From an uncultured Saprospiraceae bacterium (lineage in GTDB: Bacteria; Bacteroidota; Bacteroidia; Chitinophagales; Saprospiraceae), in assembly GCA_938015435.1 (NCBI GenBank), contig CALLPN010000001.1, positions 186,001 to 250,000 of the forward strand: a stretch of 64,000 bases of DNA. The letters run 5' to 3'. The stretch's first letter is position 1. Each line of letters starts with the position of its first letter. Shown one piece after another: positions 18,087 through 26,463 of this stretch. The notes under the pieces are model-generated. The model was not told where the DNA came from. It saw nothing but the letters and a program-made list of their open reading frames with translations, and did no database searches. A program made the translations under genes and the position numbers.

Positions 18087-18746
18087 ATGAAAAATACGAT
18101 CACACGAAACAGGCACTTCACTTCATTATTCATACTAATGACAATACTTGGAATAGCTGTAAGCGGCCAATCACAAAGTCAATACGAATCAGGCATGCAG
18201 CAAGCGTTTGGTCTTTGGTCTGATGCTAAACCTATACAAGCCAGTGCATTATTTGAGCGTATTGCATTAGCAGAAAAAGACAATTGGATACCTTATTACT
18301 ATGCTGCAAATACATTGATCACAGCTTCCTTTGCAACTAAAGAAGCATCAACGGTAAATGAGTTACTTAAGAAGGCTGAATCCTTCATAGCTACAGGACA
18401 TGCTTTATCACCTGAAAACTCAGAACTCACAACCCTAGAAGGTACTATGTATACTGGCTATGTTGCAATGGATCCCGCAACATATGGCATGAAATATTCT
18501 AATAAGATTATTAACTTACATTCCAAAGCTATAGACTTAGATCCAAAGAACCCCAGAGCACAATTGAATAAAATAGAATTTGATATGGGAACTGCTAGGT
18601 TTTTTGGTAATGATATGGCCGCCTTTTGTCCTTTGATTAAAGGAACAAAACCATTATTCGAAAATCAAAAAAAGAGCATTCCATTCTACCCTAGTTATGG
18701 AGTAGACAGAATCGGATCAATGCTTCAACAATGTAACTGTAACTAA
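18087..18746 (+). CDS. Secreted TPR-like protein
   Basis: 219 residues with a membrane-spanning or signal segment at about 12-30 (SLFILMTILGIAVSGQSQ). The rest is helical, with tetratricopeptide-like pairs: ALFERIALAEKDNWIPYYYAAN, then AIDLDPKNPRAQLNKIEFDMG. Similar proteins precede LytS/LytTR modules in Bacteroidota, and the histidine-kinase gene starts 5 bp after this stop. Probably periplasmic and part of the same signalling transcript; the direct function is not known. Confidence 0.75.
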   Translation: MKNTITRNRHFTSLFILMTILGIAVSGQSQSQYESGMQQAFGLWSDAKPIQASALFERIALAEKDNWIPYYYAANTLITASFATKEASTVNELLKKAESFIATGHALSPENSELTTLEGTMYTGYVAMDPATYGMKYSNKIINLHSKAIDLDPKNPRAQLNKIEFDMGTARFFGNDMAAFCPLIKGTKPLFENQKKSIPFYPSYGVDRIGSMLQQCNCN

Positions 18747-18751
18747 TCAGA

Positions 18752-19783
18752 ATGAACGAAACCCGAGGATTCCTAGATGAATTAAAAAGAGCGCTAGCAT
18801 TTATATTAGTTCTTTGCGTTGTTATGATTACAATACAAGTCGCTTTTGATTCTGGATTCAATTTTGAAAACATGAAAGGTTGGGTCTTTTCAAATTTTTA
18901 TTTTGGACTGCCATTTTTCTTTGCTAATGCATATCTTGATAAAGGGCTTAATCGATTATATTCTTGGATAGAACATCCAAAAAAGAGAGCATTAATAGGA
19001 ATTCCATCCTTTATGATTATGAATGCTGGTCTGATGATCATACTTATCTATATAGGTTCAGTATTTATTTTAGGCAACGATGATCCGAAATTATTTGACA
19101 AAAGAAATACTGATTCTATTGTTATTGCATTGACAATATGTCTGGTAGCAACATTGTATTTCCATGCGGTTGGTTTCTTCAAGGGATATGTGAGTCAATT
19201 AGCAATCAGCGAAAGGCTTAGAGAAGAAAAAACAGTGGCTGAATTAATTGCTTTAAAATCACAAGTCAACCCACATTTCTTATTTAACAGCTTTAATGTT
19301 CTGTCTGGATTAATTGATGAAGATCCACATAAAGCTCAAACCTTTTTAGCGGGACTTTCTAAAATATATAGATACATTCTAGAAAATAGAAATGAAGATC
19401 TAAGTACCGTAGAAGCAGAGCTATCATTTGCTAAACAATACTTCAAGTTACAGCAAACAAGATTTGAGAATAGCATCGAAATGAATATAAGTGTTCCTCA
19501 AGAGATCATGAACAAAAAGATACCTTCACTTAGTCTTCAATTATTGCTCGAAAATGCAGTTAAACATAATAGCTTTGATACCGAAAGTCCACTCGTGGTG
19601 TCCATTAAATATGAATTTAATTATTTGATAATCCAAAACAATAAAAAAGAACGTCGCAATCTTAGTGAAGGTAATGGCGTAGGGCTAACAAATATAGAAC
19701 AAAGGTACAAGTTGCATAATGTCGATGGATTTACTATCGAAGACACCCTTGAATTATTCACTATAACACTTCCTTTGATATGA
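18752..19783 (+). CDS. LytS-type sensor histidine kinase
   Basis: 343 residues. Four hydrophobic segments lie in the first 150 residues, followed by a short coiled coil (ISERLREEKTVAELIALKS). The His_kinase box QVNPHFLFNSFNVLSGLI carries the phospho-acceptor His175. The C-terminal HATPase module has LLLENAVKHN and a GNGVGLTNIEQRY motif. This is the membrane kinase partner of the LytTR regulator that overlaps its stop codon by 4 bp. No extracellular sensor domain is visible; the loops are short. Confidence 0.93.
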   Translation: MNETRGFLDELKRALAFILVLCVVMITIQVAFDSGFNFENMKGWVFSNFYFGLPFFFANAYLDKGLNRLYSWIEHPKKRALIGIPSFMIMNAGLMIILIYIGSVFILGNDDPKLFDKRNTDSIVIALTICLVATLYFHAVGFFKGYVSQLAISERLREEKTVAELIALKSQVNPHFLFNSFNVLSGLIDEDPHKAQTFLAGLSKIYRYILENRNEDLSTVEAELSFAKQYFKLQQTRFENSIEMNISVPQEIMNKKIPSLSLQLLLENAVKHNSFDTESPLVVSIKYEFNYLIIQNNKKERRNLSEGNGVGLTNIEQRYKLHNVDGFTIEDTLELFTITLPLI

Positions 19784-20535
19784 AAGCAATAATAGTAGAA
19801 GATGAAGCCATCGCGGCCAGGAGACTACAACGGATGCTCGAAAAGAAAGGAATCCAAGTAACGCAAACGATTTCGAGTGTAGCAGCACTCAAAAAACAAG
19901 TACATTCGTCGGATCAACCAGAGATATATTTCTTCGATATACATCTCAACGATGGAATTGTTTTTGAAGCCTTAGAAGATATTGACTTTGATATTCCGAT
20001 CATATTTACAACTGCATATGACCAGTATGCTATCAAGGCTTTCAAGCAGAATAGTATTGACTACCTACTTAAGCCCATAGACGACGAAGAGCTCGATGCG
20101 GCCATTTCAAAATATAAGAAAACTAATAATCAATCCGTTGATGTTAGTGCATTGACTGCACTACTCAACAGTGCCAAGCAGAGTCCAGAAAAGCCTTCAT
20201 ATCGAGAACGTATAAGTATCCGAATCGGAGATAAGATCAAATCACTTAATGTTAAGGATATTTCATTTTTCTATAGCGACAATAAAATGAATTTCCTTTA
20301 CACCAAAGAAGGCCGGTCATACCCTATCGAACATACCATCGAATCGATCTCTAAAGAATTAAATCCCAAAATATTTTACCGAGTCAACCGAGGATATGTT
20401 GTATCCATAAACGAGATATCGGAGATTATTGCTTATTCCAATTCACGCCTCAAAGTGAAGATCAATAAAGCTGATGATCATGACATCATCGTAAGTCGTG
20501 AGAAAGTTAAGGAATTTAAAAACTGGCTGGGATAG
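19780..20535 (+). CDS. LytTR-family response regulator
   Basis: 251 residues. The receiver domain (1-120) has the acidic pair EDE, phospho-acceptor D53 in FFDIHLNDG, and TTAYDQYAIKAF..NSIDYLLKPI. A C-terminal LytTR DNA-binding domain (about 145-250) contains ISIRIGDKIKSLNVKDISFFYSDNKM and FYRVNRGYVVSINEI. LytTR proteins bind short direct repeats upstream of their targets. The translational overlap with the kinase makes the pairing firm. The TonB-receptor operon upstream is the obvious candidate target, by position only. Confidence 0.95.
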   Translation: MKAIIVEDEAIAARRLQRMLEKKGIQVTQTISSVAALKKQVHSSDQPEIYFFDIHLNDGIVFEALEDIDFDIPIIFTTAYDQYAIKAFKQNSIDYLLKPIDDEELDAAISKYKKTNNQSVDVSALTALLNSAKQSPEKPSYRERISIRIGDKIKSLNVKDISFFYSDNKMNFLYTKEGRSYPIEHTIESISKELNPKIFYRVNRGYVVSINEISEIIAYSNSRLKVKINKADDHDIIVSREKVKEFKNWLG

Positions 20536-20668
20536 ATAAAAGACAATAGAAATTAGATTCAGAAATCAAAACCATCAAGCCTAATAGTCCTTTATAATCA
20601 ATAGCTTATATTGTGTCGGATTCGGCATTTAATGAGCCTGATATCTATAAAGACAAAATACATACCTT

Positions 20669-21433
20669 ATGAATTTGAATCTAGCTGTACTGATAGATGG
20701 AGACAATATACCTTCTGCACATGTAAAAGAAATGATGGAGGTGATTGCTAAGTATGGAAACCCCACGATAAAACGCATATATGGAGATTGGACCAATCCT
20801 CATTTGTCAAAATGGAAAAATCTATTGCTCCAAAACGCAATAACACCTATACAACAGTACGCCTACACTAGTGGAAAAAATGCTACTGATTCTGCAATGA
20901 TCATTGACGCGATGGATATTCTATATTCGGAGAAGGTAAACGGTTTCTGCTTGGTATCCAGTGATAGTGATTTTACCAAATTAGCTACTAGGTTAAGAGA
21001 AGCTGGAATGCAGGTTATCGGTATAGGAGAAAAGAAGACTCCAACACCATTTATAGTAGCTTGCGACAAATTTATCTACATCGAAATCTTAAGGAAGCAA
21101 TCTCATAAAAAGGAAAGTATCAATAAGAAGGATGAAGTCGAAGAAACTCTGGACCGAATCACTCCTAAGGTTATCAAATTACTATCCTCTACTATTACTG
21201 ATGCTTCAGATGAAGATGGCTGGGCGTTTTTGGGTGATGTAGGGAGTTTGGTTCAAAAGAAACAACCCAATTTCGATTCCAGAAATTATGGATTTGAGAA
21301 GCTAACGCCACTAATTAAATCAACAGGAAAGTTTGAAGTCGAGCGTCGAGACAATCCGAAAAGCAGACATAAACTCATCTATGTTAAGAATATAGAAAGA
21401 GTTAAAAGAAAACCAAGAAGTAAAAAACGCTAG
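20669..21433 (+). CDS. NYN-domain ribonuclease-like protein with OST-HTH/LOTUS domain
   Basis: 254 residues. The N-terminal NYN (PIN-like) domain has AVLIDGDNIP with acidic residues D10 and D12, then TSGKNATDSAMIIDAMD and FCLVSSDSDFTKLATRLREAGM. These are the acidic clusters that bind metal in PIN-like nucleases. Residues about 165-245 (WAFLGDVGSLVQKKQPNFD, YGFEKLTPLIKSTGKFEVE) form an OST-HTH/LOTUS RNA-binding fold. The combination is known in bacteria and in eukaryotic MARF1-type RNA regulators. The basic tail KRKPRSKKR may help RNA binding. The target RNA is unknown. Confidence 0.9.
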   Translation: MNLNLAVLIDGDNIPSAHVKEMMEVIAKYGNPTIKRIYGDWTNPHLSKWKNLLLQNAITPIQQYAYTSGKNATDSAMIIDAMDILYSEKVNGFCLVSSDSDFTKLATRLREAGMQVIGIGEKKTPTPFIVACDKFIYIEILRKQSHKKESINKKDEVEETLDRITPKVIKLLSSTITDASDEDGWAFLGDVGSLVQKKQPNFDSRNYGFEKLTPLIKSTGKFEVERRDNPKSRHKLIYVKNIERVKRKPRSKKR

Positions 21434-21436
21434 TCA

Positions 21437-21459
21437 AGTGTTTTACACAGTAAAACACT
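21437..21459. terminator. Hairpin after the NYN gene
   Basis: AGTGTTTTAC and GTAAAACACT form a perfect 10-bp stem with a 3-nt loop, directly after the stop codon. There is no T-run beyond the stem, so termination is likely but unproved. Confidence 0.55.
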
Positions 21460-21653
21460 GAGTCGGAATGACAGCCTGGATTTCGAAGAAAGCACACGTA
21501 CTTCGATAGAATACATACTCGGATAACCAATAAACTCCAAATAAAATAACTCCACTGTACCTCCCTCTACCCCAGTTTCAGCCAACTTACCTATACTTCA
21601 GCCTAGGTCAAAGCTTTTAGGTCATCAATACCTAACAATTATAAGACTTCCGT

Positions 21654-21661
21654 TATCTTTG
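21654..21661 (+). promoter_or_regulatory. -7 promoter box of the TerC gene
   Basis: TATCTTTG is a perfect TAnnTTTG box, 50 bp before the start codon. No -33 match is visible at the usual spacing. Confidence 0.5.
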
Positions 21662-21711
21662 GACGTGGAAGTGAGATAATCACTTTAGTTTAAACTTAAT
21701 AGACGATACCC

Positions 21712-22518
21712 ATGGAAGGATTATTTACAATTGATAGCCTATTTACATTACTAATGTTAGTGTTACTCCAAGTAGTATTAGGATTTGACAATCTACTTTA
21801 TATCTCATTAGAGTCTAAAAAAGCGCCTAAAGAGAAGCAAAGCTATGTACGTAAGCTAGGTGTTGGATTGGCTATCTTATTAAGAATCGTCTTATTATTT
21901 GCGTTAATGTCTCTGATCCAATACTTCCAAGAGCCATTTGCAAGTCTTCATAACAACAACTATTTAGAATTTTCTTTCAACGTACACAGTCTAATCGTAC
22001 TACTTGGTGGTGTTTTTATAATGTACACTGCTATGAAAGAGATCTGGCATATGATGAATATGAAAGAACACAATGCAGCAGAAGGCGGCAGAGCTTCAGT
22101 AGGTAAAGTTATTCTATGGATAGTCATAATGAATCTAGTATTCTCTTTTGACTCCATCCTGAGCGCAATGGCACTTACTAGTGGAATGGAATTCCAAGCT
22201 CAAATGGTACTGATGTCCGTAGCTATTATATCTGGAGGAGTTTTAATGATCGTAATGGCAGATAGAGTATCTGAATTCTTAGCGAAGAATAAAATGTATG
22301 AAGTATTGGGTTTATTCATTCTGCTCATAGTAGGTATCATGCTTCTATCAGAAGGTGGACACTTAGCGCATCTCAAGCTATTTGGTAGTGAGATTACACC
22401 AATGAGCAAGGCTACATTCTACTTTGTAATCATAGTACTTGTATTGATCGACATTGTCCAAGGTAAATATCAGAAAAACTTAATGAAGACCAAGGATAAC
22501 GACGAATCACACGCTTAG
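21712..22518 (+). CDS. TerC-family integral membrane protein
   Basis: 268 residues with seven or so hydrophobic segments and family motifs. VLGFDNLLYISL near the N-terminus and LVFSFDSILSAMAL in the middle carry the paired aspartates expected to handle cations. TerC-type proteins are linked to metal (manganese) export and protein metalation; earlier work named them for tellurite resistance. The gene is single, with its own promoter box and a downstream hairpin. Confidence 0.92.
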   Translation: MEGLFTIDSLFTLLMLVLLQVVLGFDNLLYISLESKKAPKEKQSYVRKLGVGLAILLRIVLLFALMSLIQYFQEPFASLHNNNYLEFSFNVHSLIVLLGGVFIMYTAMKEIWHMMNMKEHNAAEGGRASVGKVILWIVIMNLVFSFDSILSAMALTSGMEFQAQMVLMSVAIISGGVLMIVMADRVSEFLAKNKMYEVLGLFILLIVGIMLLSEGGHLAHLKLFGSEITPMSKATFYFVIIVLVLIDIVQGKYQKNLMKTKDNDESHA

Positions 22519-22859
22519 TACCTGTTAACATTCCTGTACACACAAATACCCTCACAACCATAGTTATGAGGGCAGCACCTAATTACCTAATCCGAATTCG
22601 GATCATACTACATCAATCTAATTGATGCAATATTTCTTTCTCCAATTTGCAATCTCTATCTAGGAGTACTTCGTATTGTGGCTTTCTTTGCAAGCAACTG
22701 CACTTAGGTTTGCTGCGTTTCATTAATATGATGTAAACATAATTCACCAATTAGCCTCTCACAACACCACTTTTTTGTATTTTCCCATAGTCTTATATAA
22801 TAATTACAATCTAAAATCTTGATATAGTGGATTTATGTGAATGATTATTCCCATAATTT
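22519..22859. other. Gene-free stretch with hairpin and dispersed motif
   Basis: CCCTCA-c-AAC, loop CATA, GTT-a-TGAGGG (22549-22572) forms a hairpin that probably ends the TerC transcript. On the minus strand 22677-22686 reads GAAAGCCACA, a motif shared with other intergenic sites in this window. Nothing else is seen. Confidence 0.5.
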
Positions 22860-24275
22860 ATGTTACCCATGACAGAGAAAATTATAAAAACAACTAAGTA
22901 CAAGCTCATTTTGATTCTTGGACAACTAAACCCAAAGGAATGGAGGGCTTTAAAGAAATTCGTCCTGATGTACACCAGAGAAAAATCTGACAACATCGAC
23001 CTATTTACAATACTCAGAAAGGAGATTAACCAACTCAACTCCAATGAAGATGTTCAAAGTTTACATCTAGAACATTTTCCACAGATGACGGCCAAAACCT
23101 TTTCCAATATGATGTCAAGGCTTACACTTTGGGTTGAGGACTGGTTAGTCTATGAGGATATACGAAAATCAGACGATAGAGATATACGATTGATTAGGCT
23201 ATATAACCTAAGAGGACTATACAAACAGTCCAATGTAATAGCAAAGAAAGCAATCAAAACTGCCGAAACAAAACCTGGAATGAGTCTGATTGCTACTAAG
23301 AATTTAGCCCAAATCCATTACTATCAATACTATAGTAATAATCCAATTAAGTACCAGCAAAGTCAACTACTGGACAAAATGATCCTGTCGTACATGGAAG
23401 ATTATAACAACATGCTAATGTTATTCAGAAATCAATCTATTTTCTTTAAACTTTCACTACCAACATATAAAGGTATACACGAAAAAACTCTTGATCGAGT
23501 AATTAAATTATTACCAAAAAACAATACTTCAAATCTACTCTCAGCAACAGGAACACTCATCTCAAATTATGATTACAAAAGCTTACTTACTCTTAAAGAA
23601 AAACTAGAACAAGGAAAATTAACTCCCAAATCTGATCTTCATATAATTACAACAATGTATGTCTATTCTAGAACTCTTTCACTTTGGGCTAAAAACAAAT
23701 TCAAAGATCCAAAAGTACTGGAATCCATACTCAATTATACACTAGAAAGCGGTGTAATATTATCATCCGATAAAATTTCTCCAATGGAATGGCACACTTT
23801 GGTTTCAGTTATATCAACCGTTGAAAACCATAAACAGGCAGAATCTTTTATTGACAAATGGCATACCAAAGTAGATTCAAAATCAATTAGCGCAATTCGC
23901 TCTCTATCTATGGCTCAACTTTGTTTCCATAAAGAGAAGTACGATGAAATCAGGGACCACATATATAAAATGGTCTCTATTGAAGCAGACAATAAAAACA
24001 GGGCAAACTGCTTGATCGTAATTTCATTATTTAAAGATCGAAATAACAATTACAAGCTTTTTATAGATTTTGCACAAAACTTCTTAAGACAATTAAGCCG
24101 AGCCAAAAAAAAGATGGCCATTAACACATTTGAATCATATACCAATCTCACACTCACTTTATTATCAATCGCAAAATCTTCATTTCAAGATAGTAAAGTT
24201 ATGATTGAAGATTCAAGAAATATAATGTATAGAAATTGGTTGAGAAATGAAATTAAAAAAGCAGACACTATCTAA
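22860..24275 (+). CDS. Unknown helical protein of 471 residues
   Basis: No signal peptide and no membrane segments. The sequence is almost entirely alpha-helical and rich in Lys, Ile, Leu and Asn. The N-terminus (LNPKEWRALKKFVLMYTRE) resembles a small helical domain, and later parts look like degenerate TPR-like helical pairs (IRLYNLRGLYKQSNVIAKKAIKTAE). I do not recognise the family. The second ATG (22869) is an equally good start. The following 1.8 kb is gene-free, and a weak terminator follows the stop. Confidence 0.75.
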   Translation: MLPMTEKIIKTTKYKLILILGQLNPKEWRALKKFVLMYTREKSDNIDLFTILRKEINQLNSNEDVQSLHLEHFPQMTAKTFSNMMSRLTLWVEDWLVYEDIRKSDDRDIRLIRLYNLRGLYKQSNVIAKKAIKTAETKPGMSLIATKNLAQIHYYQYYSNNPIKYQQSQLLDKMILSYMEDYNNMLMLFRNQSIFFKLSLPTYKGIHEKTLDRVIKLLPKNNTSNLLSATGTLISNYDYKSLLTLKEKLEQGKLTPKSDLHIITTMYVYSRTLSLWAKNKFKDPKVLESILNYTLESGVILSSDKISPMEWHTLVSVISTVENHKQAESFIDKWHTKVDSKSISAIRSLSMAQLCFHKEKYDEIRDHIYKMVSIEADNKNRANCLIVISLFKDRNNNYKLFIDFAQNFLRQLSRAKKKMAINTFESYTNLTLTLLSIAKSSFQDSKVMIEDSRNIMYRNWLRNEIKKADTI

Positions 24276-24294
24276 TAGTGCCTGCTAGAAGTGA

Positions 24295-24314
24295 AGGTGA
24301 TTACTTAAACACCT
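24295..24314 (+). terminator. Weak terminator after the 471-aa gene
   Basis: AGGTG (24295-24299) and CACCT (24310-24314) close a loop; flanking GAAGG/CCTTC bases can extend the stem with a bulge. The 3' flank is ATTTTG. It starts about 20 bp past the stop. Confidence 0.45.
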
Positions 24315-24391
24315 CCTTCATTTTGTCCGATCCATTCAAGGATTATCATAAGAATTAAGTTCATAGTTCTAGATTTTAGAGTTAAAAAAAA

Positions 24392-24597
24392 GGGTTAACT
24401 CAATCGCAGAACCATGTCCGTGGCCACGAGACATGATAGTCTCAGGTGTATCTTTTTACGCCTATACGTAATGTGATACTTTGTTGATTCAGAAGCATAC
24501 AAATGCTTCAATCAGGCGCGCGCTTTGCCTAAGGGAGTAGATACACTTCTCCACAATCGATATTGTTTCGATAAATTTCATGTGCCTAAATAGGCAA
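24392..24597 (+). ncRNA. Candidate structured RNA
   Basis: Five or more hairpins lie within about 200 bp, more GC-rich than the surroundings. GGTT (24393-24396) pairs AACC (24410-24413). CATGTC (24413-24418) pairs GACATG (24430-24435), with GAGAC/GTCTC (24428-24443) as an alternative. AGGTGTA (24444-24450) pairs TACGCCT (24457-24463). TGATT and GAAGCAT (24485-24498) pair ATGCTTC and AATCA (24503-24514) around ACAA. TGCCTA (24583-24588) pairs TAGGCA (24591-24596). No protein frame covers it. It does not look like tmRNA, RNase P RNA or SRP RNA to me. The strand is unproved. Confidence 0.45.
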
Positions 24598-25220
24598 CTG
24601 TAAAAGCTATGTTGCATTCTAATCATCCTCGACTACAACTTCCGGAAGTATATAATCGATTCTAATTATCCAATACATTGACAATGATTATAACATCACT
24701 TGCCTATTGCATATAGTCTATACAGAAATATGACTCAAGAATATAATTTTATCTAATTTACTTTCTTATTGTATTTCTTCACAGTATACGTAACTCACCT
24801 TTGTGAAATATGAATAGCTAAAAACAATCTAATTTAAAATCATATTCATCGCCATACACTACTATAGACTCTATAGTTGTACATAACTAAAAAAAATGTT
24901 GTTTGTGAAAAATTCGGGTATGAGACATTCTAATCTTTACCCAAATTTATTTCTGATTACTTATTGACTCCACAACAAGAAATAGTGTTGTTTACAGATC
25001 CAATAAACCGAAGCTCAAAGATAACTTTCAGAAAATTAAGAAGATTAAAACATCTCAATATTACCATCTGAACACAGGCAATACCAGTCTACACTCTCAT
25101 TGTATTTCAAAAATATTTGCATAGAATAAATTTAAAGGGTTAAAAAATAATTGTTCAAAATAAAGAGATTCCATACTCCCTATATCACATTATAAAGATA
25201 CGACACCATCGTCCTTATAG
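24598..25220. other. Gene-free AT-rich stretch
   Basis: No open frame of note. The perfect 12-bp palindrome ACTTCCGGAAGT lies at 24638-24649. Nothing else is seen. Confidence 0.4.
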
Positions 25221-25268
25221 TCGTTTAAAATACGTTTACATACGTTTATAAACATATATATACGTTTG
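25221..25268. repeat. Helically phased TACGTTTA repeats
   Basis: The core CGTTTA/CGTTTG recurs at 25221 (TCGTTTAA), 25231 (TACGTTTA), 25241 (TACGTTTA) and 25261 (TACGTTTG), that is at 10-, 10- and 20-bp steps on one face of the helix. This spacing suggests a cooperative protein-binding site (operator or iteron-like). Confidence 0.45.
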
Positions 25269-25459
25269 TTACTTGATGATACATACTTGAATATCGTTCT
25301 AATAAAATTGCACGTACTTACATGTATACGAAGCATTCAAGTCATTAAACAATCAACATCTCCGTAGAGGACATTTCATAAAAAAAAACGTGAATACAAA
25401 ATTCTCAATAAATCGTATTTAGAAAGTAAACATTCATGATTACCTACTCATTCTATTTA

Positions 25460-25664
25460 TACATTTGCAAACTAAGTCTTAGTATTACAAACGGCAACTT
25501 TAATAAATATGTTTTATCGATATCTGATTATCGACCAATCAATACTCGCGAACGACTAACGGGTTCTACTTCACCCATAATCAAATTACTCTCTAAGTAA
25601 AAAGTCAAAAACAAATGTGACGTTATATACATCAATCGATAACAGAATCTAAGTAGTCACATTT
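25460..25664 (+). ncRNA. Possible small RNA with promoter box and closing hairpin
   Basis: TACATTTG (25460-25467) is a good -7 box with no protein frame behind it. About 150 bp downstream a perfect 9-bp inverted repeat AAATGTGAC (25613-25621) / GTCACATTT (25656-25664) could close the transcript. Both signals are short, so this is tentative. The remainder to 26022 shows no gene. Confidence 0.25.
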
Positions 25665-26022
25665 ACAAACCACCAAACTATATCTCTTATGAGATACCTC
25701 AAACTAAGCTATGTACTAATAGAAATAAATGGCTGCAGTCTAGATATCGACCACAGCTTCTTTAAGATGCGATCCTTAATTAAAACAAAAGTCGATTGGA
25801 CTAGCTATATTCCAACCAGCATTCAACAGAATGTGTTGAATAGTTAATGACTCGTATGTTTGTTTTACATTTTTCATAAGTTGATACAAATGTATGATAT
25901 AATTTTTGACACATCCAACCCAACAACCAAATAAAATACTGTTTAGATTAAGTCTAATTCCAATTACCCAACATATTAGAGCTATACAGCTCAAAAAGCT
26001 TAATAACATTTCATATAAACCC

Positions 26023-26059
26023 AAAAAGAGCCTAGACATTGACTGCCTAAGCTCTTTTT
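26023..26059 (-). terminator. Bidirectional terminator after the small basic protein gene
   Basis: AAAAAGAGC (26023-26031) and GCTCTTTTT (26051-26059) form a 9-bp stem, extended by TAG/CTA inside. It lies about 20 bp past the stop of the minus-strand gene and carries T-runs both ways. Confidence 0.85.
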
Positions 26060-26078
26060 ATTCTTGTGAGTGAGTGAT

Positions 26079-26306
26079 CTACTTCTTCTTCTTTTTGATC
26101 ACATTTCCATCTTTATCGACGAATTTGCCTCCTCTTGATTCTCCTAGTACGATTACTTCTTTAGTTTTTTGGTAATCTTTGACCATTTGTTCCATTTCTG
26201 GCAATGTCTCTCTTCTTATCTTCATACCAGTTTTGGAACCTTTGTTCCTAACCTCAACATACCATCCGTCTTTGAGTTCTTTTTGTCTAGTAGGGGGTCT
26301 ACCCAT
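26079..26306 (-). CDS. Small basic protein of 75 residues
   Basis: Starts MGRPPTRQKELKDGWYVEVRNKG and ends in a run of lysines (GNVIKKKKK). It is strongly basic, without signal or membrane segment. The WYVEVRNKGSKTGMKIRR stretch looks like a short beta-rich, nucleic-acid-binding fold. A strong terminator follows and the region upstream is divergent with a promoter, which supports a real gene. The family name is not known to me; a DNA- or RNA-binding role is an inference from charge. Confidence 0.75.
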   Translation of the reverse strand: MGRPPTRQKELKDGWYVEVRNKGSKTGMKIRRETLPEMEQMVKDYQKTKEVIVLGESRGGKFVDKDGNVIKKKKK

Positions 26307-26314
26307 AATATATA

Positions 26315-26322
26315 TACTTTTG
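26315..26322 (+). promoter_or_regulatory. Candidate -7 box upstream of the glycosyltransferase
   Basis: TACTTTTG matches TAnnTTTG. It lies just upstream of the divergent small-protein start and about 140 bp before the ATG at 26464. Confidence 0.3.
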
Positions 26323-26463
26323 TTTAATAAAAATGGTACCTATCTTCATAGATCCAATATATACTACTGAAATTTGATCAAAATAATTTCAGAAACAGCC
26401 AAAATTATAAAAAAATACCCTAAGTACCAAACAATCATACAGTTATACGCAGCCAAACCACTT

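Noticed and set aside
25776-26039. Open frame of 87 codons on the minus strand, hydrophobic
   Set aside because: It starts inside the terminator hairpin of the neighbouring gene, has no promoter box, and its hydrophobicity is what AT-rich non-coding DNA gives by chance.
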